Origin: Phycisphaerales bacterium
GTDB taxonomy: Bacteria > Planctomycetota > Phycisphaerae > Phycisphaerales > UBA1924
DNA length: 64,000 nt
Assembly (NCBI GenBank): GCA_029260495.1
Contig: JAJDDD010000006.1
Span: 1 to 64,000 of the forward strand
Direction of reading: 5' to 3'
In this document: piece after piece, positions 25,678 through 34,149 of the stretch
Layout of the letters: each line of letters starts with the position of its first letter
How positions within the stretch are numbered: the first letter of the stretch is position 1
The notes under the pieces: generated by a model
What the model was told of the DNA's origin: nothing
Database searches by the model: none
What the model saw: the letters and a program-made list of their open reading frames with translations, nothing else
Translations under genes and position numbers: made by a program

Positions 25678-26961
25678 TCAGGCGCCGACCGTTTCGCGGC
25701 TGGGGACAGCGGGGGCTTGATCGTCGCGGGCAGCGGAAGATGTTGGCGCGGTGGAGACTTGTTCGCCGGGAAGAGGGCTGAAGCGTGAGCCGGCGAGTTG
25801 GGCTTTGCGGTTGGTTTGGCTGCGAGGCAAAAGGGGCATGAGGGCGATGATGAGGACGGTGAGCAGAGCGTTCATGCCAAGCAGTTGCCACCAGGCAGTC
25901 CAGCCGAGATAGACCCAGACGCTGGTGATGATGAGCAGCGCAATGCCAGCAGGGATGAGGTTGTTCCACGCGAGCTTCATGACCTGATCCCAGCGGATGC
26001 GCGGGACGGTCCAGCGGATGACCATCATGAAGCTGATGACGAGAAGAACTTTGAAGTAGAGGACGAAGAACTTGGCGCCGACCGCGAGCAGGCCGGTGGC
26101 TGCGGGATGGGTGAGGCCTATGAAGGGGAGGTGATAGCCGCCAAAGAAGAGAACGATGAGGAAGGCGGAGCTTGTGACCATGTGCGAGTATTCAGCCATG
26201 AAAAAGAGGGCGAAGCGCATGGATGAATATTCGGTGTGGTAGCCCCCGACGAGCTCCTGCTCAGCTTCCGCGTTGTCAAAGGGGGCGCGGTTGGCTTCAG
26301 CGAGAATACAGACAAAGAAGAGGAGAGCAGCGATCGGCTGGGAGATGATGTACCAGCCGCCAGCGACCTGCGATTCGATGATGGACTGCGGGTGGACGGT
26401 GCCAGCGACGAGAAGGATCGCGAGCAGCGACAGGCCGAGCGGGATTTCGTAAGAGATCATCCCAGCCGAGGCGCGGAGGGCGCCGAAGAAGGAATACTTG
26501 TTGTTGGAAGCCCAGCCGCCGAGCGTGACGCCGTAGACGCCGAGCGATGCGACGGCGAGAAGATAGATGATGCCGATATTGACATTGGCGGCGGCGATGA
26601 GAACGCGCGACGGCTCAAGCACCCAGCCGACGAGCGGAACGGTGAAACCGGGGAAGTCCCAGTAGCCGCCCCAGGGAATGACCGCCCAGCCGATGAGCGC
26701 GGGGATGATGATCGCGATGGGGGCGAGAGAAAAGAGGTACTTGTCCGCGCCGTGGGGCTGGTAGTCCTCCTTAATCATGAACTTGATGCCGTCCGCGAGC
26801 GGCTGGAGCAGACCGAGCGGCCCGACGCGATTGGGCCCGACGCGGTCCTGAATGTAAGCCGAAATCTTGCGTTCGAGATAGATGAGGTAGGCCACGGTGA
26901 TGAGGATCACATGGATCACGATGAGGATGATGTGGATGGAGATGAAGAGCTGGGAGTTCAT
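25678..26961 (-). CDS. nuoH: NADH-quinone oxidoreductase subunit H
   Basis: Membrane subunit of complex I lying at the quinone site. The start at 26961 gives 427 residues and the normal N-terminus. Family blocks are YLERKISAYIQDRVGPNRVG, EPSRVLIAAANVNIGIIYLL, ISYEIPLGLSLLAI, and EANRAPFDNAEAEQELVGGY then HTEYSSMRFALFFMAEY. About eight transmembrane helices follow the usual pattern. The last ~50 residues form a soluble Ser/Pro/Ala-rich tail absent from most NuoH. No other nuo gene is nearby, unlike the usual nuoA-N operon. Confidence 0.95.
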   Translation of the reverse strand: MNSQLFISIHIILIVIHVILITVAYLIYLERKISAYIQDRVGPNRVGPLGLLQPLADGIKFMIKEDYQPHGADKYLFSLAPIAIIIPALIGWAVIPWGGYWDFPGFTVPLVGWVLEPSRVLIAAANVNIGIIYLLAVASLGVYGVTLGGWASNNKYSFFGALRASAGMISYEIPLGLSLLAILLVAGTVHPQSIIESQVAGGWYIISQPIAALLFFVCILAEANRAPFDNAEAEQELVGGYHTEYSSMRFALFFMAEYSHMVTSSAFLIVLFFGGYHLPFIGLTHPAATGLLAVGAKFFVLYFKVLLVISFMMVIRWTVPRIRWDQVMKLAWNNLIPAGIALLIITSVWVYLGWTAWWQLLGMNALLTVLIIALMPLLPRSQTNRKAQLAGSRFSPLPGEQVSTAPTSSAARDDQAPAVPSRETVGA

Positions 26962-27192
26962 GGGAGAAGCATCGTAAGCGAGGTGGGCGTTCTGGGGAAG
27001 TGGCGGGCCGATAAGAGGAGCGGGTGATCCACCTAAGCCGGACAGGACGGCGCGAGGCGTGGGGATGTGGGAGCGGGGGATGCAGCAGGGGCGAGCGATA
27101 GACGAATGCGTGGAGGTGAGCATTGTCCCGCCACGACTCCAATGGGGAGTCCATCGAGGGAGCGAGGGACCGAGCCTTTGGGGAGATTCACG

Positions 27193-27525
27193 ATGAATGA
27201 GAAGTCACCCGTCGTCGCTTACCTGCTTTGGTTTTTCCTTGGCGGGTTTGGCGCACATCGCATGTATATGGGAAAGATCGGCTCCGGCATCGGTATGGCG
27301 GCGCTCACTGTGGGTTCGATTGTGCTTTCAGCAATCGTGATCGGGCTGCTTGGGTTCCCGATTCTGTTTGGCTGGCTGGTGGTCGATGCGTTCCTGCTGA
27401 ACAAGTGGCTCAAGGGTGAGCAAGGCGCGATGGCGAGCGCTGCGATGGAGATGACGGGTTCGCCGCTCGCGGGGCGCGGACCTGCTCCGGAGGCGGCCCC
27501 CGAGCCTGTGAGCGAGGCAGCGTAA
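27193..27525 (+). CDS. TM2-domain protein
   Basis: A 110-residue protein with the TM2 domain: MNEKSPVVAYLLWFFLGGFG then AHRMYMGKIGSGIGMAAL, with the conserved short turn between two hydrophobic segments, and a further hydrophobic stretch to residue ~75. The C-terminal ~35 residues are Ala/Pro/Glu-rich and probably disordered. GGGAGA precedes the ATG at 27193. TM2 proteins are small membrane proteins of unknown role, found in many bacteria. Divergent from nuoH. Confidence 0.85.
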   Translation: MNEKSPVVAYLLWFFLGGFGAHRMYMGKIGSGIGMAALTVGSIVLSAIVIGLLGFPILFGWLVVDAFLLNKWLKGEQGAMASAAMEMTGSPLAGRGPAPEAAPEPVSEAA

Positions 27526-27578
27526 ACGTTCTCGCTGCGCTTTTTCGCTCTAGACATCATTGAATGTTGATTGAATCG

Positions 27579-27609
27579 GCGCATCGCGCAATATGCGATG
27601 TGCTTTTTT
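27579..27609 (+). terminator. Rho-independent terminator of TM2 gene
   Basis: A 9-bp stem (27579-27587 with 27595-27603, one wobble) with a seven-base loop is followed by T6. It lies between the convergent TM2 and aroC genes. Confidence 0.75.
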
Positions 27610-28807
27610 ACGCCAGTTCTTTGCCTTCGAGCGGCGGCTCAAGGGGGAGCTGGCGGGCTTTTTCCAGAAAGCTCTGATGGTTCTCGTACATTTCCAGCAG
27701 TGAATCACCAGCAAACTTCTCGCGCATGGCGCGGGCAATCTCGAAGGCGACGACGTTTTCCATCACAACGCTCGCCGCGGAGACCGCGCAGACATCGCTG
27801 CGCTCGTATTGGGAATCTTCGGGGTCTTTGGTGTTGAGGTTGACGCTGGGCAGGCCGCGCAGGAGCGTTGAGATGGGTTTCATCGCGCCGCGCACGACGA
27901 CGGGCATGCCATTGGTCATGCCTCCTTCGAGTCCGCCAGCGTTGTTGGAGTCGCGCGTGAAACCAAGGGATGGTGTTTCGGTCAGATCGCGATCGAAGCG
28001 GATTGGATCGTGAACTTGCGATCCGGGGCGGGCGGCGCACTCTTTGCCCAGGCCGATCTCGACAGCCTTGAACGCTTGAATGCCCATGACAGCGCCAGCC
28101 AGGCGGGAGTCGAGCTTGTCGCGCCAATCCATGGATGAGCCCAGGCCGATCGGAAGATGGAAGACGTGAGCTTCGACGAGTCCGCCGACGGTGTCCTTGT
28201 CGACCTTTGCCTGGCGGATGTGCTCGATCATCGCGGCGCTGGTCTTTTCACAGGGGCAATAAACTTCGCTCGCGTCACGTTTATCGCGCAGTGGGAGCCA
28301 GTCGTCAGCCGGAACATCGCCATCCCAGTGGGCGTCGCGAATGGAGCGGACGAAGCCGAAAACTTCGATGTCAAAGACGCGAAGCAGGCAGCGCGCGATC
28401 GCGCCAGCAGCCGTGCGGGCAGCGGTTTCGCGGGCGCTGGCGCGCTCGAGGGTTTCTCTGCAGTCGGTCGTCAGCCATTTGACACTGCCCGCCAGGTCCG
28501 CATGGCCGGGCCGGGGACGATAGACAGGAGGCGTCCGCGAGAGATCATCCAGGCGCGAGTCTTTGTTGGCGATGCGCAGCGCGAGCGGGGAGCCAATGGT
28601 CTTGCCGCGCCTGACGCCGGAGAGGATTTCGATTGAGTCAGTTTCGATGCGCTGGCGCCCGCCTCGTCCGTAGCCCCCCTGGCGTCGGAGGAGTTCAGTG
28701 TTGATGAAGTCGAGATCGAGTTCAACGCCAGCAGGGAGGCCCTGGATAAGCGTGATGAGCGCAGGGCCGTGTGATTCGCCAGCGGTGTGATAGGTGAGGT
28801 CGGGCAT
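27608..28807 (-). CDS. aroC: Chorismate synthase
   Basis: Last shikimate-pathway enzyme; it makes chorismate from EPSP with reduced FMN. The start at 28807 (MPDLTYHTAGESHGPALITL) matches the family N-terminus; 399 residues. Conserved blocks seen are RRQGGYGRGGRQRIETDSIE, SGVRRGKTIGSPLAL, RPRPGHADLAGSVK, RASARETAARTAAGAIA and NNAGGLEGGMTNGMPVVVRG. The C-terminus is slightly extended compared with the ~360-residue short bacterial form. aroB lies elsewhere in this window, so the pathway genes are dispersed. Confidence 0.96.
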   Translation of the reverse strand: MPDLTYHTAGESHGPALITLIQGLPAGVELDLDFINTELLRRQGGYGRGGRQRIETDSIEILSGVRRGKTIGSPLALRIANKDSRLDDLSRTPPVYRPRPGHADLAGSVKWLTTDCRETLERASARETAARTAAGAIARCLLRVFDIEVFGFVRSIRDAHWDGDVPADDWLPLRDKRDASEVYCPCEKTSAAMIEHIRQAKVDKDTVGGLVEAHVFHLPIGLGSSMDWRDKLDSRLAGAVMGIQAFKAVEIGLGKECAARPGSQVHDPIRFDRDLTETPSLGFTRDSNNAGGLEGGMTNGMPVVVRGAMKPISTLLRGLPSVNLNTKDPEDSQYERSDVCAVSAASVVMENVVAFEIARAMREKFAGDSLLEMYENHQSFLEKARQLPLEPPLEGKELA

Positions 28808-28881
28808 GGAAGACAGGATACCGGAGCGGAGGGGGTGGGTTGGCGGAGGTGTGGTCGGGGGGCGGGATGATCGTGAAAAAC

Positions 28882-28912
28882 AAAAAAACCCGTCGCGGTG
28901 GTGCGCGACGGG
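28882..28912 (-). terminator. Rho-independent terminator
   Basis: A perfect 9-bp GC-rich stem (28889-28897 with 28904-28912) has, on the minus strand, a T7 run after it. It ends the minus-strand sorting-tail gene at 28969-29721 before aroC. Confidence 0.85.
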
Positions 28913-28968
28913 CTTCATTTATTGCTGCAAGCAGACTTTGAGGAATGCCGGCCGGAATACGGTCTTTA

Positions 28969-29721
28969 TTAACGGCGACGGCGTGTGAAGCCGATCGCAC
29001 CGATCGCAAACAGAGCAGCGCTGGCGGGCGCCGGGATGAACCGAACGTTATCAAGTCCGCCCGAGCCATTGAAGCTCACGCTCATTTGAATGACATTGCT
29101 GGGATCGAAGAGCGCGGTCTCGGACGCGGTGGCGGTAGAGCCGCCTTCGCCGAGCTGATCTGCAAGGGTGGTGAGATCAAGCGTGTCAAAGCCATTGGGG
29201 CCGGCGACGTCAATGTCCTTCGTCCAGCTGCTGGGGACGTCATAGGTGCGCGTCTCGCCGGTGGAGTCCGTGAGAATCAGCAGCACGTCCTGATTGTTGC
29301 CGTTGATGTCGATGAGGTCGATCGACTCCATCGTGACGGGCTGAAGGAAATCAAACAGAATGGCTCCGCCGCCGGCGTCATCGTTGGGCGTATCAAAGAT
29401 GCCCGGCACGGTTTGCGTTGTTGTGCCGCCATCTTGAACGATCAGGATGTTGCCAAGCCCGACGATGAGATCGGGATCGGGGCCGCTGGCGTTGGGGCCG
29501 GCAAAGCTGGAGTCAAAGATCGCCGGTCCGGCGTTTCCGGCGCTCGGCACGCCGTTGATGTTGACAAGATTGCCAAACTCAGGGGGCGAACTGATGTCCT
29601 GCCCGTTGAGCAATGGCACGCCGCCGTCATCGGTTGAAAAATCGATGAGAATGCTTGCGTGTGTCATGGCGCCCAGCGCACAGCACGCGCTGATTGACGC
29701 AACAAGGTGAGTGAGTTTCAT
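28969..29721 (-). CDS. Secreted PEP-CTERM-like protein
   Basis: A 250-residue protein with a signal peptide (MKLTHLVASISACCALGAMTHA), a Gly/Asp/Asn-rich beta-sandwich body, and the sorting tail IPAPASAALFAIGAIGFTRR ending RR. The stretch ESIDLIDINGNNQDVLLILT resembles carbohydrate-binding-like or discoidin-like jelly-roll domains seen in secreted planctomycete proteins, but the assignment is tentative. It has its own terminator. Probably surface-sorted with the five similar proteins in this window. Confidence 0.8.
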   Translation of the reverse strand: MKLTHLVASISACCALGAMTHASILIDFSTDDGGVPLLNGQDISSPPEFGNLVNINGVPSAGNAGPAIFDSSFAGPNASGPDPDLIVGLGNILIVQDGGTTTQTVPGIFDTPNDDAGGGAILFDFLQPVTMESIDLIDINGNNQDVLLILTDSTGETRTYDVPSSWTKDIDVAGPNGFDTLDLTTLADQLGEGGSTATASETALFDPSNVIQMSVSFNGSGGLDNVRFIPAPASAALFAIGAIGFTRRRR

Positions 29722-30038
29722 GGTCCCCTCTGACGTTTCTTTTTTCTACCTCCGCACCGGCTGTCAGACTCGCCATCTGACCCCACACACCGGGCATGTT
29801 TCTTCCACATGGGATTGTCATGGTCCTATCACCCCCCGTCAACTAAAAAATCAGCGGTTTACCCCGCTGACATGTCCCGGGCGAGAATGAGTCACAAAAA
29901 GCGGCTGGGGAGGCAGAAAACGGGAAATTGCCTATTTTGACACAGCCAATATTTACCGAAGATTTTTTCGCCGGGGTCGAAGGACTCAACAAGCAGCCAG
30001 CGAGCTGGTCGGCGTCCCAAAGGCCCTACGATTGACCG
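29722..30038. other. Intergenic region with a minus-strand hairpin
   Basis: This 317-base gap lies between two divergent genes and contains the hairpin at 29845-29870. I see no other gene, tRNA or repeat in it. Confidence 0.5.
29845..29870 (-). terminator. Probable minus-strand terminator
   Basis: A perfect 7-bp stem (29851-29857 with 29864-29870) has A6 before it on the plus strand, hence T6 after it on the minus strand. It may stop read-through from the minus-strand genes at 30347-33852, because the gene between is on the opposite strand. Confidence 0.5.
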
Positions 30039-30326
30039 ATGGACGCTGACGATCATGTCTGCTTGTGCTACCGGGTTTCGCTGCGGAAAATCCGCGCGTA
30101 TCTCGCGCGCGAGGATCCACAGGTGGCGTCGCTCATCAGCGAATGTCTGGACGCGGGAACGGGGTGCCAGTGGTGTGTTCCTTTTCTCAAGGAGTTGCAT
30201 CGGCAGCACATGCATGGCGAAGAGCCGGACCTAAAGGTGTCGCCGCAGCAGTACGCCACAGAGCGGCTGGAGTTTCACAAGACCGGCGAGAGGCCGAGCG
30301 TGTCGGGGGAAAAACCGGACTCCTAG
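30039..30326 (+). CDS. Bfd-like [2Fe-2S] ferredoxin
   Basis: A 95-residue protein with the cluster ligands of bacterioferritin-associated ferredoxin: Cys8-x-Cys10 in VCLCYRVS and Cys43-x2-Cys46 in GTGCQWCVP, with the helical spacer between them. Family members reduce iron in bacterioferritin or serve as small [2Fe-2S] domains in reductases. The C-terminal ~40 residues (HRQHMHGEEPDLKVSP onward) are extra compared with Bfd (~64 residues). No bacterioferritin gene is nearby. Convergent with the gene at 30347. Confidence 0.82.
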   Translation: MDADDHVCLCYRVSLRKIRAYLAREDPQVASLISECLDAGTGCQWCVPFLKELHRQHMHGEEPDLKVSPQQYATERLEFHKTGERPSVSGEKPDS

Positions 30327-30346
30327 CACGCAGGGCGACCCGAAAG

Positions 30347-31405
30347 CTATTCCTCAATCTCGATCGTGAGCCCCGGCAGATTTAGCGATCGCATGGTCTC
30401 CATGATTTGTTCGAGTGTGAAGATTTCGTCAGGCAGCACGAGGCCGCAACGACAACTCAGCGATTCGCGTTGAGCGACTACAGCTGCGATCGCAGCGCCT
30501 GTCGCGATAGCGCCGTGATTCACACGCATGGCGCGCACAACTGTGGCACTGTCGTCTCCTGAGATCGACGCGCGTGCGCACAGGGCGATCGCTTCCGGCG
30601 CCCAGCGCAGCAGCACCGCCCGCATGAATGTCATGCCGACTCTCGCGGAGCCGAGAACTACACGGCGCGCTCCGCGATGTCGCGGCAGCAGGCGACCGAC
30701 AGGCGTGACCACCGGCTGAAAGATGGCCGGCGCGACGGCAGTGTGCGTTGATGTCGTCGAGGCGCCAAGGCTGTAATGGAGCATGATCGCTTCGGAAAGT
30801 CCCACGCGGGCGCACGTCCGGTGACGGCCGTGCAGGGGCAGCGTCGCGCCGGGGCCGATCGCTGGCTCCTCGATGCGTCGCCCCTTCTCATAGCGCACCG
30901 CAGGGTGATTGAGTGCGTCCGTCATGAGGCGGCAGATGCCGGCGCCGGCGCCGGTGAGCGGGGGCAGGCGCACGCCGACCTCGATCGTGTCCGCTCCTTC
31001 GCATGCTTCCCAGGCGCTGCGTGCGAGAAGGTTGCTGACCCCCGGGAAGAGTCCCATGCCGAGCAGCACCGCGCCCGCCGATTTGGCTTGATCGGCGCGA
31101 TGTTCACACAGGGCGCGCTCGATCACGCCGGGCTCAGCGGCGGTTTCGATGAAAGTGTTTCCCACGTTCAGACAGTGTCGGATCGCCCCATCCGACGGGG
31201 CTGTGAGCGAATCGGAGCAGTTGATGATGACATCAAAGTCATTGAACACGCTGAAAGTGGATGGATCATTGAGATCGATCCGGACAAAACGGCCCGGAAC
31301 TGCCCGGCGACCAGCGATGGTCGTTTCAACCCCACCGACGCGATCGAGCGCGGCGCGCGTTTGAGCGCCGATGAATCCGCGACCACCGATGAGCAAGACG
31401 CGCAT
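30347..31405 (-). CDS. Saccharopine dehydrogenase-like NAD(P)-binding protein
   Basis: The 352-residue protein starts MRVLLIGGRGFIGAQTRAAL, a Rossmann dinucleotide-binding site, followed by FDVIINCSDSLTAPSDGAIR then HCLNVGNTFIETAAEPG, which is typical of the saccharopine dehydrogenase/carboxynorspermidine-synthase-like group. GLFPGVSNLLA is also characteristic. The substrate cannot be told. It follows the VIT protein gene by 57 bases on the same strand, and both may belong to the glyQS transcript. Confidence 0.75.
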   Translation of the reverse strand: MRVLLIGGRGFIGAQTRAALDRVGGVETTIAGRRAVPGRFVRIDLNDPSTFSVFNDFDVIINCSDSLTAPSDGAIRHCLNVGNTFIETAAEPGVIERALCEHRADQAKSAGAVLLGMGLFPGVSNLLARSAWEACEGADTIEVGVRLPPLTGAGAGICRLMTDALNHPAVRYEKGRRIEEPAIGPGATLPLHGRHRTCARVGLSEAIMLHYSLGASTTSTHTAVAPAIFQPVVTPVGRLLPRHRGARRVVLGSARVGMTFMRAVLLRWAPEAIALCARASISGDDSATVVRAMRVNHGAIATGAAIAAVVAQRESLSCRCGLVLPDEIFTLEQIMETMRSLNLPGLTIEIEE

Positions 31406-31462
31406 GAACACAGTGTATGGATAAAGCCTGCGGTGGGAACAGCCACGCCGTCAGACGCTCGT

Positions 31463-32227
31463 TCACCCAGCCAAACTTTTGAGAAACATGCCGATCAGAT
31501 AGGCGATCGCGGCGGCCGCGCCTCCGATGCCAAGTGTTTCAAGACCCGCGAGCCACCAGCGTTGATCGATGAAGCGGCTCTTGCAGGCGCCAACAATAAA
31601 AAACGCAATGCAGGTCAGCGTCATCGCAACCGCGAAAGGCGCCGCGATCGCGCCAGGCGAAATCATATTGAGTGTGAACGTCAGCAGCGGGACGGCGCCG
31701 ACCACGAGAAATGCGATGAACGTGACGCTCCCCGCTTTGATCGGCGATGGGCCCGCGAGCGGCAGCCCGAGTTCGTCCTGCATCATCGTGTCGATCCAGC
31801 GCTCGACGTCTGATGTGATGATGTCAACAGCGTGTTCGAGGTCGTCGCCCTCGAAGCCTTTGTTCTTGAAAATCTGACGGATTTCCTCGCGCTCACCCGC
31901 AGGAAAACGTTCGATGTGCCGGCGCTCCTGCTGGCGGGCCCGCTCGCGCTGCTGATGTTCCGCCCGGGTCGCGAGATAGTTGCTCGCCGCCATGCTGAAA
32001 CCGTCGGCGACAAGATTGGCGATGCCGAGAATGATGACGATGCCGGCGCTGAGCCCCGCCCCCGCGACGCCGGCGACGACGGCGAAGGTCGTCACCGCGC
32101 CATCAATCGCGCCGTAAATGAAGTCACGCAGATAACTGTGCCCCGGCCCGTCAGAAAGCCGCCGACGGATGGCGTCGGGCGTGTGCTCCGCTTTCAGCGC
32201 TTCCAGACTTTTCTTTTCATCTGCCAT
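31463..32227 (-). CDS. VIT/CCC1-family metal transporter-like protein
   Basis: A 254-residue membrane protein. The first helix region HSYLRDFIYGAIDGAVTTFA VVAGV-type pattern and LGIANLVADGFSMAASNYLA are classic for VIT1/CCC1 iron/manganese carriers. A cytosolic helical hairpin rich in charged residues (EHQQRERARQQERR) holds the metal-sensing part in the family. Three C-terminal membrane helices follow. Such proteins move Fe2+ or Mn2+ out of the cytosol. It lies 14 bases after glyQS. Confidence 0.85.
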   Translation of the reverse strand: MADEKKSLEALKAEHTPDAIRRRLSDGPGHSYLRDFIYGAIDGAVTTFAVVAGVAGAGLSAGIVIILGIANLVADGFSMAASNYLATRAEHQQRERARQQERRHIERFPAGEREEIRQIFKNKGFEGDDLEHAVDIITSDVERWIDTMMQDELGLPLAGPSPIKAGSVTFIAFLVVGAVPLLTFTLNMISPGAIAAPFAVAMTLTCIAFFIVGACKSRFIDQRWWLAGLETLGIGGAAAAIAYLIGMFLKSLAG

Positions 32228-32241
32228 AGGCTCAATCGCGT

Positions 32242-33852
32242 TCAGACCTGGAGTTTGTCAGCGACGAAATCGCAGACGTTGTCGATATTCATGCGCTCCT
32301 GGCTCGCGGTGTCGCGGTCGCGCATCGTGACGGTCTGGTCCGTGAGTGTGTCGCCGTCAATGGTGAAGCAGAAGGGGCAGCCGGCTTCATCCATGCGGGC
32401 GTAGCGCTTGCCGATGGATTGTTTCACATCAAACTCGATCGCCCCGAGATGCCCGAACCGGGCGAGCAACTCCGCGTGAAGCTTCTCCGCGACTTCGGGC
32501 ATGCCGTCCTTGTTGACCAGAGGGAAAACAGCCGCCTTGATCGGCGCCAGCCTCGGGTGAAAGCGCATGAAGACCTTGCTCGGCCGCTCCGGGTCCGGCG
32601 TGAAGGCTTCACAGAGCACCGCCAGCGTGCCGCGATCAAGCCCCGCGGAGGGCTCGATGACGTTGGGGGTAAACCATTCACCCTTGGGCTGGCCGTTCTT
32701 GGCGATCTCGCCGCGCTCCTGATCGAAAAATTGCAACTTCGATTTCGACTCAGTTTCATGTTGGGTGAGGTCGTAGGTGGAGCGATCGGCGACGCCTTCC
32801 AGCTCGCCGAAATCCGGCGCCGTGAAGGGGAAGCGGTATTCAATGTCGCTGGTTCCCGCGCCGGCCTTAGCATAGTGCGCGAGTTCATCGCAGTCATGCT
32901 CGCGCAGGCGCAGGTTCTCGCTGGTCAGGCCGACGGAATGCCACCACGCCATACGCCAATCGCGCCAGAAAATGTACCACTCTTTCGCCTGATCGGGATG
33001 GCAGAAGAACTCGATCTCCATCTGCTCAAACTCGCGCGAACGAAACGTAAAGTTGCGCGGCGTCACCTCATTGCGAAACGCCTTGCCCACCTGCGCGATG
33101 CCGAAGGGGACTTTGACGCGCATCGTGTCCACGACGTTTTTGAAGTTGATGAAGATGCCCTGCGCGGTCTCGGGGCGCAGGTAGGCGACGTCATCCTCGG
33201 TCGCGTTGGCGCCGACGTAGGTCTTGAACATGAGGTTGAAGGCGCGCGCTTCCGTCAATGTTCCTGGCTTGTCTGTGTCAGGCCCGACAATGCAAGCGCC
33301 AAATTTATTCCAATCAAACGATAGAAAATCTGATCGTCTAAGAGGTGTATTGATCGGAACGTTTTCATATCGAAGATGTTTCTCGAGTCGATCCACCGCG
33401 CGTTTGCGTGATTTGTCGTCTCCATTGATAAAAACACATATGCGGTCAGGGTCAAAGTCGCCCCCATTCGATACCGTTGAGAGATGGTCAGCGCGATAGC
33501 GCGCCTTTGTTTCTTTGCAGTCAACCATCGGATCGTTAAACCCACCAACATGCCCCGACGCCTGCCACACACGCGGATTCTGAATAATGCAACTATCCAC
33601 CGGCACAATCCGCACCGGCTTGCCGTCCGGCCCAGTGGGCGGGGTCATCACGCAATCGCGCCACCAGGCTTCGCGCAGGTTTCGTTTCAGGGCGGCGCCA
33701 AGGGGGCCGTAATCCCAAAACCCGTTGATCCCCCCATAGATTTCCGAAGCAGGGAAGATGAAACCCCGGCGTTTACACAGAGAAACAATCTCCTCCATGG
33801 ATTTCTCAGTCGCAGGGGTCGGCGGCGGGGTTGGTGCAGCGGCGCTGGTCAT
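32242..33852 (-). CDS. glyQS: Glycyl-tRNA synthetase, class II dimeric type
   Basis: The 536-residue enzyme charges tRNA-Gly. Motif regions visible are IYGGINGFWDYGPLGAALK near the N-terminus, PETAQGIFINFKNVVDTMR, the motif 2 region GKAFRNEVTPRNFTFRSREF, and the motif 3 part SAGLDRGTLAVL, followed by the anticodon-binding domain. In the insertion between ARYRADHL and LTEARAFNLMFKTY most of the paired CxxC zinc ligands of relatives are not present. That stretch (33,270-33,540) is also clearly more AT-rich than the rest of the gene. Probably the first gene of a transcript with the VIT and saccharopine-like genes. Confidence 0.95.
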   Translation of the reverse strand: MTSAAAPTPPPTPATEKSMEEIVSLCKRRGFIFPASEIYGGINGFWDYGPLGAALKRNLREAWWRDCVMTPPTGPDGKPVRIVPVDSCIIQNPRVWQASGHVGGFNDPMVDCKETKARYRADHLSTVSNGGDFDPDRICVFINGDDKSRKRAVDRLEKHLRYENVPINTPLRRSDFLSFDWNKFGACIVGPDTDKPGTLTEARAFNLMFKTYVGANATEDDVAYLRPETAQGIFINFKNVVDTMRVKVPFGIAQVGKAFRNEVTPRNFTFRSREFEQMEIEFFCHPDQAKEWYIFWRDWRMAWWHSVGLTSENLRLREHDCDELAHYAKAGAGTSDIEYRFPFTAPDFGELEGVADRSTYDLTQHETESKSKLQFFDQERGEIAKNGQPKGEWFTPNVIEPSAGLDRGTLAVLCEAFTPDPERPSKVFMRFHPRLAPIKAAVFPLVNKDGMPEVAEKLHAELLARFGHLGAIEFDVKQSIGKRYARMDEAGCPFCFTIDGDTLTDQTVTMRDRDTASQERMNIDNVCDFVADKLQV

Positions 33853-34149
33853 GGCCTGTCAGGCTCCGGTTTGGTGTAGCAGGGCAGTTTCCTGATAATC
33901 AGAGCCGATGCTACCCGGGTTGACGGAGAGCGGCGAGCGCAGGCAGCGACGCTGCACGTTCCGTCGCATTTCGCAAGTCGTGGCGACACGCAGGCGGCTG
34001 TCGTTTCAGTGATTCTTCAAGGCGCAGACAAAAGAGCGTGATAGACTCCCTTCGACCGCAGGCCAGCGCGGCGACGGGAGAGAGCGGCCCAGGTGGGTCG
34101 GGCGCCCCTATGTTTGGGCGCCTCGCGCGTGGCACGGGAGAGAGAACCT
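33853..34149 (+). other. Intergenic region with GC hairpin before a sorting-tail gene
   Basis: Divergent promoter region of glyQS and the gene at 34150. A 7-bp perfect stem (34101-34107 with 34116-34122) lies about 30 bases before the start codon and has no T-run, so it may be a 5'UTR structure. Nothing else recognised. Confidence 0.4.

Noticed and set aside
26236-27027. Plus-strand open frame opposite nuoH rich in Asp/Glu/Arg
   Set aside because: Reverse complement of hydrophobic NuoH codons gives charged sequence; it is not a gene.
30776-31813. Plus-strand open frame spanning the saccharopine-like and VIT genes
   Set aside because: It crosses two well-supported minus-strand genes and encodes a charged low-complexity sequence without family features.
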